From Aurantiacibacter marinus (GTDB lineage Bacteria > Pseudomonadota > Alphaproteobacteria > Sphingomonadales > Sphingomonadaceae): 64,000 bases of DNA. The DNA lies in assembly GCF_001021555.1 (NCBI RefSeq), contig NZ_LDCP01000001.1:868001-932000 (forward strand), written 5' to 3'. Below the pieces are notes generated by a model. That model was not told the DNA's origin. It worked only from the letters and a program-made list of their open reading frames with translations, and ran no database searches. The position numbers and the translations under genes were made by a program. This document shows positions 9,939-18,145 of this stretch, one piece after another (position 1 is the stretch's first letter; every line of letters begins with the position of its first letter).

Positions 9939-10984
9939 GCGTCATGCTCCGGCGGGCGCTTGACGAACGCGAAGTACACCGCCCAGAACAGCAGCATGCC
10001 GCCGCCGATTGCCAGGCGGGAGGTCGTATCCCCGACAAGCTGCCGGGCATAACCTTCAAGCAGCCCGGCAACGATCAGCATGATCGTGCAGCCGGCCATC
10101 ACCTGTGCAGCACGGATTCCGGCGTCCTGCATCGCCGCGAGAATGGATCTTTCCCCCGGAAACGCCATCGTCCGGCCAACATGTAGCCCTGCGGCCCCGC
10201 CAAGCATGATTGCGCCCAATTCCGTGGTTCCATGCACGGACAGCCAGCCAAGGAAGTCCAGACCCAGTCCGGCATCAGCGAATACATACAGCATCGCACC
10301 CAGCAAGGCGGTGTTGTAAACCAGCAGGAGCAGTGTGGGGATGCCGAAAGCGAAGCCGAGCGCGAAGGCCATGATCGTCACGCCGGTATTGTTCGAAAAC
10401 AGGTATGCGGCGAATACCGTCAGGCCTTCTGCGTTTTCGGTCTGGGCGAGCGATTGTTCAAGCACGGCGCGGTCAGCACCCGGAATGCGGCCCCCTGCCA
10501 TCTCGCCGGGAACCAGCGCGTAGAACCAGTCCTGATCGCGCGCCACCAACAGCCAGCCGACCGCAGTGCCCGCAACCATGACGGCAAGAGAGATGCAGAT
10601 ATCAAGCCAGATTTCGCGAACAGATGTACTCCATCCGCCGCCGAGAAAGCGCCTCAGCCAGCCGAACAGGCCAATGCGCGGACCGTATATCTGGAACCAT
10701 GCGCGGCGTACCAGCGCCTCCAGATAGCTCAGCGTCGCCGCATCCAGCGAAGTTTCACGCGCCACAGCAAGGCTGGATGCGGTTTTGCGATACAGCACGG
10801 GCAGGTCGAGCAAATCTTCATCACTGATACGCCCCGGCCGCCCTTTTTCCAGCGCGACGACAATCGCCTCCAGCCGCTGCCAGTCGACTTCGCGTTCCAG
10901 CCGGAACCGATCGGACCGTAGCGATGCGGCCTCGATATCGGCGGGCGGTTCGATCTCTGCGCTTCTGAAAAACGGGAGGGCCAT
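9935..10984 (-). CDS. SpoIIM-domain (stage II sporulation protein M-like) membrane protein
   Basis: A 349-residue integral membrane protein matching the SpoIIM/DUF95 superfamily. There is a soluble N-terminal part of about 100 residues with many acidic and Arg residues, then five or six membrane segments including the family-typical NNTGVTIMAFALGFAFGIPTLLLL and SVHGTTELGAIMLGGAAGL. The organism is not a spore former. In Gram-negative bacteria this domain recurs in MoxR-DUF58 gene clusters, and its role is unknown. It overlaps RDD by four bases at its 3-prime end, and its first base is the last base of the DUF58 stop codon. Confidence 0.88.
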   Translation of the reverse strand: MALPFFRSAEIEPPADIEAASLRSDRFRLEREVDWQRLEAIVVALEKGRPGRISDEDLLDLPVLYRKTASSLAVARETSLDAATLSYLEALVRRAWFQIYGPRIGLFGWLRRFLGGGWSTSVREIWLDICISLAVMVAGTAVGWLLVARDQDWFYALVPGEMAGGRIPGADRAVLEQSLAQTENAEGLTVFAAYLFSNNTGVTIMAFALGFAFGIPTLLLLVYNTALLGAMLYVFADAGLGLDFLGWLSVHGTTELGAIMLGGAAGLHVGRTMAFPGERSILAAMQDAGIRAAQVMAGCTIMLIVAGLLEGYARQLVGDTTSRLAIGGGMLLFWAVYFAFVKRPPEHDA

Positions 10985-12336
10985 CAGCCGATCGCCTCCG
11001 CGCGCTTGGTCTGCAGATAAAGGTCGATCAATTGGTAGCCGATCTTGTCATGGGGTGCTTCGATTACATTTACCCCCAACCGCCGCAGCCTTTGCAGCAC
11101 CAGCGCGCGTTGGCGGGCCAAGGCATCTGCACTGACAGCAATGGCGATATCACCTATCGTATCTGGCTGTGTTGCGGCCAGTTCTTCAAGCTCAGCATCG
11201 ACCATGGTGACGAAAATTACCAAGTGGTGCCGCACCAGCCGTTCCACGCTTTCCACCATCATTTCAGCCGAGGTTGGATCTGAAAAATCGGAGAACAACA
11301 CGATCAGGGAGCGGCGTTTCAGGCGGGAAGCCAGTGTCGCGAGGGCGAGTGTGAAATTGGGTTCGCGCGGCACATAGTCCAGCTCTGCCGCAGCGCTTTG
11401 CAGGCGGTAGAATGCGCGTGTGTCGGTGACGAACGGCGTCATGACCTGCGGATGATCGGCAAACCCGAACAGGCTGACCCGGTCTCCGCCTTTCAGCGCC
11501 ACATAAGCGGCGGTTAAAGCTGCCGACACAGCGCGGTCAAGGCGCGGAAGACCGTCCACCGGCTCACACATGGATTGCCCGCAATCGAAGGCGAAAACGA
11601 CCTGATTGTCCCGTTCGGCCTCGTTTTCACGCGCGTAGAGTGCAGTGTGGCGGGCAGAGGCTTTCCAGTCGATGCGGCGGCGGTCCATGCCGGCTTCATA
11701 TTCGCTCAGCGCTTCAAACTGCGTGCCTTCTCCGCGTATCCGGCGCGCGACAAGGCCGAACTGGCTGTCTCGCAGGAACGCTTGCAGTACCGGAGAGCGG
11801 ACCGGCGAAAGATCGGGCCACACGCGGATGCGTGCGTCCAGCGTCTTGCGAACTTGCCGCACCGCCAGACCAAGCGGTCCGGCCCAGCGGAGCCACAAAT
11901 CATGCATTACCCCGGTTCCGCGCCGCACTGGCACAGCTTCGCCTGTACCGGAAAAGCGGCTGGCTTCTCCCGTTGGCTTGAGTTGGAAATTCACAACGCC
12001 CCGGTCGCCAAGGCGCGCTTCAAACCCGATAGCGACCTCGGGCAGTCGGGCGTCGCTGTCGCGTTCTATCGTTGCATCGATGCGCAGCATCGCCGGCTGG
12101 CCAACTTCGGCATCGGCAGGTACGGAACAGTCGAACTTGATTATGCCGCCCGCCAACCATCCGTCGAGCAGGACCAGCAATAGAAGTGCGATGCCCGCAG
12201 CAGGCGCGATGATCCAGGCGCCAGGAGCAGTTGCCGCAATTACCACCGCCACGGGTGCCAGAAAGGCAAGCAGCGCCAACGTGCGGCCGGTAGGCACGAT
12301 CGGTGACGATGGCAGATTGATGCTGGGCAATTTCAC
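10984..12336 (-). CDS. DUF58 / vWA-like protein
   Basis: A 450-residue protein with two N-terminal membrane helices (about residues 18-60), a central beta-rich region, and a C-terminal DUF58/von Willebrand A-like domain. The DUF58 hallmark YEAGMDRRRIDWKASARH is at about residue 215, followed by a MIDAS-like strand (FAFDCGQSM) with Asp and Ser in the expected metal-binding spacing. DUF58 proteins are the usual partner of MoxR AAA+ ATPases, in analogy with vWA/MoxR chaperone pairs that remodel or metallate target proteins. It follows moxR by 11 bases. Confidence 0.92.
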   Translation of the reverse strand: MKLPSINLPSSPIVPTGRTLALLAFLAPVAVVIAATAPGAWIIAPAAGIALLLLVLLDGWLAGGIIKFDCSVPADAEVGQPAMLRIDATIERDSDARLPEVAIGFEARLGDRGVVNFQLKPTGEASRFSGTGEAVPVRRGTGVMHDLWLRWAGPLGLAVRQVRKTLDARIRVWPDLSPVRSPVLQAFLRDSQFGLVARRIRGEGTQFEALSEYEAGMDRRRIDWKASARHTALYARENEAERDNQVVFAFDCGQSMCEPVDGLPRLDRAVSAALTAAYVALKGGDRVSLFGFADHPQVMTPFVTDTRAFYRLQSAAAELDYVPREPNFTLALATLASRLKRRSLIVLFSDFSDPTSAEMMVESVERLVRHHLVIFVTMVDAELEELAATQPDTIGDIAIAVSADALARQRALVLQRLRRLGVNVIEAPHDKIGYQLIDLYLQTKRAEAIG

Positions 12337-12347
12337 GCAAGCATCGC

Positions 12348-13310
12348 CTAGCGCGGTGCCTCTGTTTCCTCGATCAGGCCAGCGACCAGATCTTCCACCA
12401 GCTTACCTTCGATTTCGGCGGCCGGTGACAGCAGCAGGCGGTGACGCAGGCAAGCGGTGGCGAGCGCCTTCACATCATCCGGAATCACATAATTGCGGCC
12501 CTGCAAAGCGGCGCGCGCACGGGCGGTATTGGCCAGCAGCACGGCAGCGCGCGGGCTTGCCCCGCTCGCAAGATCAGCGGTTTCACGGGTCGCCCGCACA
12601 AGCGATACGGCGTACTGCAGCACCTCTGGCGACATGGTTACCGATTTGACGGCGGCCTGCGCGGCAGAGATTGTTTCCGGCGTTGCGACTTGTTCGATGC
12701 CGAAATCGGCGGGCTTCTGCGGCCCGCTGCGGTCGCCGAAACGCTGCACGATGCGTGCCTCTTCCTCGACGCTGGGATACGGGATCAGCAGCTTGAATGC
12801 GAAGCGGTCCAGCTGCGCTTCGGGCAGCGGATATACTCCTTGGTTCTCGATCGGGTTCTGCGTGGCGACGACCATGAAATTGTCGCTCAGCGTGTGCGTT
12901 TCACCGTCCAGCGTTACGCGGCGTTCCTGCATGGCTTCTAGCAATGCAGCCTGCGTTTTTGGAGGAGTGCGGTTGATTTCATCTGCCAGCAGCAGTTCGC
13001 AGAAAATCGGCCCGCGCGTCAGGGTGAACTGGCTGGTCTGGAAATTGAACAGGTTTGATCCCAGGATATCGCCCGGCAGCAAATCGGGAGTGAACTGGAT
13101 GCGCCCGAAATCGAGGCCGGTCGCGTGGGCAAAGCAGTTGGCGAGGAATGTCTTGGCGGTTCCTGGAGGTCCTTCCAGCAGGACATGCCCCTGCGCCACC
13201 AGTGCGATCAGCAAATGCTCTATCGTCTGGTCCATGCCGACGATGGCCTTGCCGACCTCATTGCGGATCGTGCCCGCCAGATGGGCGGTCTGTTCCAGGG
13301 TCATGGTCAT
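12348..13310 (-). CDS. MoxR-family AAA+ ATPase
   Basis: A 320-residue AAA+ ATPase. The Walker A motif reads EGPPGTAKT, Walker B is LLADEINRTPP, and sensor/arginine-finger regions follow (ATQNPIE, PLPEAQLDRFAF). The C-terminal lid contains the family-typical SPRAA. MoxR ATPases act as chaperones for metal-centre insertion or envelope-stress complexes together with vWA/DUF58 partners. The start overlaps the DUF4350 gene by four bases, and the DUF58 gene follows directly. The target complex cannot be read from the sequence. Confidence 0.96.
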   Translation of the reverse strand: MTMTLEQTAHLAGTIRNEVGKAIVGMDQTIEHLLIALVAQGHVLLEGPPGTAKTFLANCFAHATGLDFGRIQFTPDLLPGDILGSNLFNFQTSQFTLTRGPIFCELLLADEINRTPPKTQAALLEAMQERRVTLDGETHTLSDNFMVVATQNPIENQGVYPLPEAQLDRFAFKLLIPYPSVEEEARIVQRFGDRSGPQKPADFGIEQVATPETISAAQAAVKSVTMSPEVLQYAVSLVRATRETADLASGASPRAAVLLANTARARAALQGRNYVIPDDVKALATACLRHRLLLSPAAEIEGKLVEDLVAGLIEETEAPR

Positions 13311-14569
13311 CTTTTCAGCGTCCTTTCGATCGATTTCAGTGCGCCAGCGGCGCGGATAATGTCACGCGGGCGTGATGCGGTGCGTAAATCATGGGCCAGC
13401 CGGGCATAGCCCGGCCCTTCATAACCGCGCCGCTCCAACGCACTGTCGATTGCTGCGGCCCGCGCTTCGGGGCGTGGTTCACGCAGTCCCAGTGTATCGC
13501 CGATGCGCTTGTTTATCAGCGCGGCATAGGGATCGGAGAGCAGATGAAAGCGCTTCACCCGCTGGATAAGCGATGCACCGTTACGCGCCAGTTGCCGTTT
13601 GCCTTGCGACATGACGGGCGGTTCCGCAACAGGCGGCCCAAAGCGCTGGAACCCGCGCCATGCAATGACCAGTGCAGCCAGCAGCAGACATAGCGTTGCG
13701 GCAAGGAACGGCGGGCTGAAGGCAAGCGTCAGCAGGTTCTCGCTGGCGCCGAGACCTGGCAGCGTCAGATCAAAAATCACCGGCATTGATGGATCACCGT
13801 CAACAGCGGTTTCAATTAACAGAAAGGCAAGCCGCGCCCGGTTTTCATCGGCCATGCCATAATTGTTCATCAGGTCCGGTTCGAAAACGAAAGTGACGGT
13901 ATAGGGCGCGTAGTCGTAATCCCCTTTCGGATATTCAGGGGGAAGATCGGCAACCAGCATATTGCCTTCGCTGTCCAGTACGCGGACGCGCATTTCATTG
14001 TTAGGCTGCGTCGAGAGTGCCTGGACCTGCGTTGCATCAGGCAAGGCGCCGATCATACCAAGGCCATTCCAGCCCTTCGCCTCCCCTAATCCAAGCTGCG
14101 CCCCTTCTGCAAAGTCAAGCGTTTCAAACCATTCGGGGCTCCCTGAATTCATCAGGAAGACCCAGCCATCCTCAGCTTCAACCTCCATTTGTTCCGGGAT
14201 GCGAAAGGCCATCCATTTCGGCAAGATGACCAACGTCGGGCCGCTATCATTCCGGCGGCGATCGTCGAGAATGTCTGCAAGTTCCTCGCCATCACCAAAC
14301 ATTGGCGGTGTCAGGATCAGGAGGCCATATTCATTGTAACTGGCGCGGCTGCGCGACAATTCCACGTCATAGCCTGTGTCTTCCAGCAGCCCTGCCAGAC
14401 CTGCAAATCCGTTTAGGCCGTTGGAGGCGGCGTGATTGCCGCCGTTGCGATCATTGCTGCCGTCCCAGCCTTGGCCAAGCGCATACAGCATCAGCAAGAA
14501 AGCGACCGCTCCGATGCCCAAAACCGCCAGCACAACACCGGGCCTGAATGGGTTGCCGGCACGGCTCAT
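13307..14569 (-). CDS. DUF4350-domain membrane protein
   Basis: About 420 residues. An N-terminal membrane helix (residues about 10-30) is followed by a periplasmic-type domain containing GLAGLLEDTGYDVELSR and LLILTPPMF, the DUF4350 (GATase-like fold) signatures. A second helix near residue 310 is followed by a cytosolic tail rich in Arg and Ala. The ATG at 14569 overlaps the stop of the DUF4129 gene (ATGA); an upstream TTG at 14644 in the same frame is less likely. DUF4350 proteins are regular members of MoxR-DUF58 clusters, with unknown biochemical function. Confidence 0.86.
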   Translation of the reverse strand: MSRAGNPFRPGVVLAVLGIGAVAFLLMLYALGQGWDGSNDRNGGNHAASNGLNGFAGLAGLLEDTGYDVELSRSRASYNEYGLLILTPPMFGDGEELADILDDRRRNDSGPTLVILPKWMAFRIPEQMEVEAEDGWVFLMNSGSPEWFETLDFAEGAQLGLGEAKGWNGLGMIGALPDATQVQALSTQPNNEMRVRVLDSEGNMLVADLPPEYPKGDYDYAPYTVTFVFEPDLMNNYGMADENRARLAFLLIETAVDGDPSMPVIFDLTLPGLGASENLLTLAFSPPFLAATLCLLLAALVIAWRGFQRFGPPVAEPPVMSQGKRQLARNGASLIQRVKRFHLLSDPYAALINKRIGDTLGLREPRPEARAAAIDSALERRGYEGPGYARLAHDLRTASRPRDIIRAAGALKSIERTLKR

Positions 14570-15240
14570 GCGGTGACCGCCTTGTTGCCCAGTGCGTTTT
14601 GTGCCAGCGCGAAATCGGCATAGGCATCGCGCGCTGCCTGCCAATCAGTGGCGGACAATGCCGTCAGTGCAAACAGGCTGCGCTCCACCCGTCCCGCGAT
14701 TACGGCGAAGGCTGCGCGCGCACCTTCGGGAAGGCGTGGTTCTGCCGAAAGCTCTCTGGCTGTGCTGGATGGTTCGACGAGATCGGGCCGTGCCTGAGCG
14801 ATCTGTCCGACAGAGCGTTTCAGGAGCAAATGTGTAGCTTCATCATATTGCCCTGCAGCGGCCAGGCGGTCTGCCTCCTCCAGCAATGCCAGCGCCTCCT
14901 GCTGGTCAGGGGTCCATTCCTCTGACTTCTCGGGACGATTGCGTTTTGCCAGCAAGTCCGGGCCGAATGTCCGGAATATGAGATAGGCGAGCAGGGCAAT
15001 GCCGCCCACACCCAGCACCCAGGAAAGCACGGGCCAGATCGTGACAAAAAAAGCACCCACAGGAGAGAGAAGTTCGGCCAGCCAGGCCATGAAGCGGACC
15101 CACCAGTCCGGCGGTGGAGCCCGTTCGGGCATCGCCACTTCGGCATATTGGATGGCGTCGTCGGCGCGCATATTCTGCCATGCACTTGCGAAATCCTCGC
15201 CCTGCGCCGGCAGCGCGTCATTCCCCTTGCCTGTGGTCAC
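14566..15240 (-). CDS. DUF4129-domain membrane protein, first gene of the MoxR operon
   Basis: A 224-residue protein with one or two membrane helices around residues 55-90 and a DUF4129-like C-terminal helical region (EEADRLAAAGQYDEATHLLLKR-type helix at about residue 133, then ARPDL and a small-residue-rich helix). DUF4129 is typically found in transglutaminase-like and MoxR/DUF58 neighbourhoods. It begins the minus-strand operon that runs to 9051, with every junction overlapping or within about 12 bases, implying one transcript. The promoter should lie in 15241-15360, though no clear motif was recognised there. Confidence 0.85.
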   Translation of the reverse strand: MTTGKGNDALPAQGEDFASAWQNMRADDAIQYAEVAMPERAPPPDWWVRFMAWLAELLSPVGAFFVTIWPVLSWVLGVGGIALLAYLIFRTFGPDLLAKRNRPEKSEEWTPDQQEALALLEEADRLAAAGQYDEATHLLLKRSVGQIAQARPDLVEPSSTARELSAEPRLPEGARAAFAVIAGRVERSLFALTALSATDWQAARDAYADFALAQNALGNKAVTA

Positions 15241-15360
15241 AAGTACCTAAGTGCCATGGGGAAAGTTACTAAGCAATGATCGCTGGCAGCCGATTCATCG
15301 ATTATTGCCGGCCATCACAAGCTCCTTGCCCCGTGCCCGCGCCAACTGCCCGCCCCGCAC

Positions 15361-16257
15361 TTACCCCCTCTGCCTGGCGAGCGGATAGGTGCCAAACATG
15401 GTCACGCCCTTGCAGTGGAACGCCAGTTCTTCCATCGCCCGGTCAACTGCCGGATCGCCCGGCGCACCGATGATGTCGGCATAGAACATGGTTGCAGCAA
15501 AACTTGCGCCACGCTGGTAGCTTTCCAGCTTGGTCATATTGACGCCATTGGTCGCAAATCCGCCCATCGCCTTATACAGCGCGGCGGGGATGTTCTTCAC
15601 TTCGAAGACGAAGGTTGTCATGCATTCCTGCCCGGCCACGTCGGCAGGCTTGAGCGGTTCTGGCGCCAGCACGACGAAGCGTGTGGTGTTGTCTGCGCTA
15701 TCCTCAACATTCTCATCAACGATTTTCAAGCCGTAAAGATCAGCGGCCAGCAGTGGTGCAATCGCAGCGATTCTTGGATCGCCGGTTTCTGCCACATGGG
15801 CCGCAGCACCAGCCGTATCGGCATGACTGAGCGGTACTATACCGCGTTCCCGCAAGTAATGTCGGCTCTGGCTCAGGGCATGGGGATGACTGTAGGCCGC
15901 ATCGAACGGGCCTTTAGCATTCAAAGCCATCAGCGCGTGATGGATCGGCAGGAAATGCTCGCCCACTATCGAAAGACCGCTTTCGGGCAGCAGGAAATGG
16001 ATATCGGCAACGCGCCCGGCCTGCGAATTCTCGATCGGGATCATCGCGCAGCCGGCGCGCCCGGTCTTCACCGCATCGATTGCGTCGGCAAAGCTGAAGC
16101 ATGGCAGCGGCAACGCGTCCGGCTCCCACTCCAGCACTGCGCGGTGCGAATTTGCGCCCGGAGCGCCCTGAAAAGAAATGGCGCGCGCGGGTTCTGCCTG
16201 TGCAGCAGCGCTCATCGATTCGACCATGGCGAGGGCGGGGGAGGGGAAACTGTCCAT
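15361..16257 (-). CDS. pheA: Prephenate dehydratase
   Basis: A 298-residue monofunctional prephenate dehydratase of phenylalanine biosynthesis. The catalytic domain spans about residues 25-200, with FQGAPGANSH at the start, the substrate-binding IPIENSQAGRV and the catalytic TRF motif at T192-R193-F194. The regulatory ACT domain spans about 205-295 and contains the LESYQR motif, which aligns with the ESRP Phe-binding loop. No chorismate mutase domain is fused. Inner ATGs at residues 11 and 15 are alternative starts because the first 25 residues are not conserved. It is divergent from the cytochrome c gene. Confidence 0.95.
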   Translation of the reverse strand: MDSFPSPALAMVESMSAAAQAEPARAISFQGAPGANSHRAVLEWEPDALPLPCFSFADAIDAVKTGRAGCAMIPIENSQAGRVADIHFLLPESGLSIVGEHFLPIHHALMALNAKGPFDAAYSHPHALSQSRHYLRERGIVPLSHADTAGAAAHVAETGDPRIAAIAPLLAADLYGLKIVDENVEDSADNTTRFVVLAPEPLKPADVAGQECMTTFVFEVKNIPAALYKAMGGFATNGVNMTKLESYQRGASFAATMFYADIIGAPGDPAVDRAMEELAFHCKGVTMFGTYPLARQRG

Positions 16258-16379
16258 CGTGGATCAAGCGCCTAGCTTGGGACAAGCCGGGCGACAAGCG
16301 ACTAAAGCCCCCTTGCGCCGCGCGCGGCTGGACACTAGAGCCGCCGACACATTCAACATCTTGCCGAACGAACATAACC

Positions 16380-17054
16380 ATGAACGATCGTCTCAATACT
16401 ACAATGGGCTGGGTCCTTGGCAGCGCTGCTTTCGCGCTCGGGGGCTCCATCGTCGCCGACATGTACTTCCACGGCGGCAGCGGTGAACTGCCCGAAACCC
16501 CCGGCTACATGATCGAAGCGCCTGAAGAAGGCGCAGCAGTCGATGCCGGACCTTCGCTAGCGGAATTGCTCGCCACGGGTTCTGCCGAAGCAGGTGCGGC
16601 TGTATTTGCAAAATGCAGCACATGTCACAGCATCGAGCAGGGCGGCGCCAACGGGATCGGCCCTAACCTTTATGCAGTCCTTGGCGCGTCGATTGGCAGC
16701 CACGTGCCCGGATATGATTATTCGAGCGCACTCAGCGGCCATGGCGGGGCGTGGGATTATGAGAACATGGATGCATGGCTCGCCAGCCCGCGCGGCTTTG
16801 CAGACGGCACGAAGATGAGCTTTGCCGGCCTCGGCAGCGGTGAAGACCGCGCCAACATCATCCTCTACATGCGCGAATATGGCGGCGGCCCGGAACTTCC
16901 GGCGGTTGAAGTTGCTGCGCCGGCTGACGGTGAAGCAGGGGATGCCCCCGGCGCAGGTCCTGGTGCAGTCGAAGGCGAGCCTGCCAGTGCTGTGGAAGCT
17001 GCCGGCGCAATGGGTGCCGATCAGCCTGTGCCAGAAAATCCTCCCGGCACCTGA
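16380..17054 (+). CDS. Membrane-anchored class I c-type cytochrome
   Basis: A 224-residue protein with an N-terminal helix (residues about 8-28) that acts as a signal anchor, then a mono-haem cytochrome c domain. The haem attachment site is C79-S-T-C82-H83 and the likely axial Met is M146 in GTKMSFAG. GGANGIGPNLY is typical of the cytochrome c2/c552 family. The C-terminal 55 residues are a low-complexity Ala/Gly/Pro/Glu tail. The protein should sit in the periplasm, attached to the inner membrane, and carry electrons between the bc1 complex and an oxidase. The ATG at 16380 was chosen because the open frame upstream is antisense to pheA. Confidence 0.92.
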   Translation: MNDRLNTTMGWVLGSAAFALGGSIVADMYFHGGSGELPETPGYMIEAPEEGAAVDAGPSLAELLATGSAEAGAAVFAKCSTCHSIEQGGANGIGPNLYAVLGASIGSHVPGYDYSSALSGHGGAWDYENMDAWLASPRGFADGTKMSFAGLGSGEDRANIILYMREYGGGPELPAVEVAAPADGEAGDAPGAGPGAVEGEPASAVEAAGAMGADQPVPENPPGT

Positions 17055-17443
17055 CATTCTGCAATTGTAAGCAGGTAAAAAGCCCGGTTCGCGCCGGGGA
17101 CGCGGTGTTGGGCGGGTCTGGCTATCATGCTGACCAGTTGCCGATGCCTGTCTCTCCGGTGTCAGGTTCATTTGCCTTGGAAGCGCAGCTCGCCAGGGTG
17201 ATACCAGGAAGAGTTCGCTCCCGAAGCGACCGCTGCGTTCGGCTTTGACGAATTCGCACCATCATGCAGCTACGCCCTAAGCGATTTTGACCGGGACGGT
17301 GATACGTTCGCCAGATTTTCTTTCGTTCGTCGTCCATCGCAATGATCACGCAGCAGGGCGCGTGAATTTGATTGAGATCGCATGGCCTGAAGGGGAAATA
17401 ACGCAGATTTCGCCGCGTGCGGACTTACGCGGAGAGATTACCA
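17055..17443. other. 389-base region between cytochrome c and rlmE, mostly unassigned
   Basis: It holds the weak minus-strand terminator near 17077-17098 and one short minus-strand open frame at 17125-17349 (74 codons). That frame begins MDDERKKIW at an inner ATG (17337), has no recognisable domain and is rich in Arg and Ser. The frame ends just before the terminator, which hints at a real small gene or a 3-prime UTR/small RNA downstream of rlmE. The coding assignment is not secure and I assign no function. Confidence 0.3.
17077..17098 (-). terminator. Putative Rho-independent terminator for minus-strand transcription
   Basis: On the minus strand, CCCGG, a six-base loop and CCGGG are followed by a C and five U residues. 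The stem is only about five pairs, so termination may be moderate. It lies 3-prime of the small minus-strand frame at 17125-17349 and of rlmE. On the plus strand there is no T-run, so it does not serve the cytochrome gene. Confidence 0.5.
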
Positions 17444-18145
17444 TCAGCCGCCGTTGATTTGTGCGCTTTTGCCGTCTTCATCCTTGCGTCCTTTGAAGCC
17501 CTGCGCGACCACAAACCATTCGCTGGAGCCCTTGCGGCTGGCAGGCGGCTTGGCATGCTTGACCGTGCGGAAATGAGACTTGAGAAGAACGAGCAAATCC
17601 TTGTCCGTTCCCCCGGCAAATCCCTTGGCAATAAACGCACCGCCTTCGACCAGATTTTCAACCGCGAACCACGCCGCCGCCTCAACCAGGGCCATTGTGC
17701 GCAAGTGATCGGTCTGTTTGTGGCCGACGGTATTGGCCGCCATATCGGACATGATCAGATCGGCAGGTCCGCCTAGAGCTTCTTCCAATGCCGCCGGGGC
17801 AGCTTCATCCATGAAGTCCATCTGGAATATCGTGACGCCATCGATCGGTTCAGTTTCGAGATAATCGATGCCGACCACTTTTGCCTTGGGCGCGCGCTTG
17901 CGCACCACTTGCGACCAGCCACCGGGAGCGATTCCCAAGTCGACCACGCGGTTTGCGCCTTTCACGAGATGGAACCGGTCATCCAGTTCGATCAGTTTGA
18001 AGGCCGCACGGCTGCGCCAGCCTTCTTCCTTTGCGCGCTTCACATAAGGATCGTTCAGTTGGCGTTCGAGCCAGCGTTTCGAACTTTCCTTGCGCTTCTT
18101 GTTGTCCTTCAGGTGGCGGTGTGTGTCATCTCCTGCACGGCTCAT
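17444..18145 (-). CDS. rlmE: 23S rRNA (uridine-2-prime-O)-methyltransferase RlmE
   Basis: A 233-residue FtsJ/RlmE family SAM-dependent methyltransferase that methylates U2552 (E. coli numbering) in the 23S rRNA A-loop during late 50S assembly. Family blocks in order are SRAAFKLIELDDRF, the SAM-binding DLGIAPGGWSQ, LIMSDMA with the catalytic Asp, and FIAKGF with the catalytic Lys. The N-terminal 30 residues are very basic and contact RNA. The ATG overlaps the stop of ppx by four bases, so the two are translationally coupled. Confidence 0.95.
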   Translation of the reverse strand: MSRAGDDTHRHLKDNKKRKESSKRWLERQLNDPYVKRAKEEGWRSRAAFKLIELDDRFHLVKGANRVVDLGIAPGGWSQVVRKRAPKAKVVGIDYLETEPIDGVTIFQMDFMDEAAPAALEEALGGPADLIMSDMAANTVGHKQTDHLRTMALVEAAAWFAVENLVEGGAFIAKGFAGGTDKDLLVLLKSHFRTVKHAKPPASRKGSSEWFVVAQGFKGRKDEDGKSAQINGG

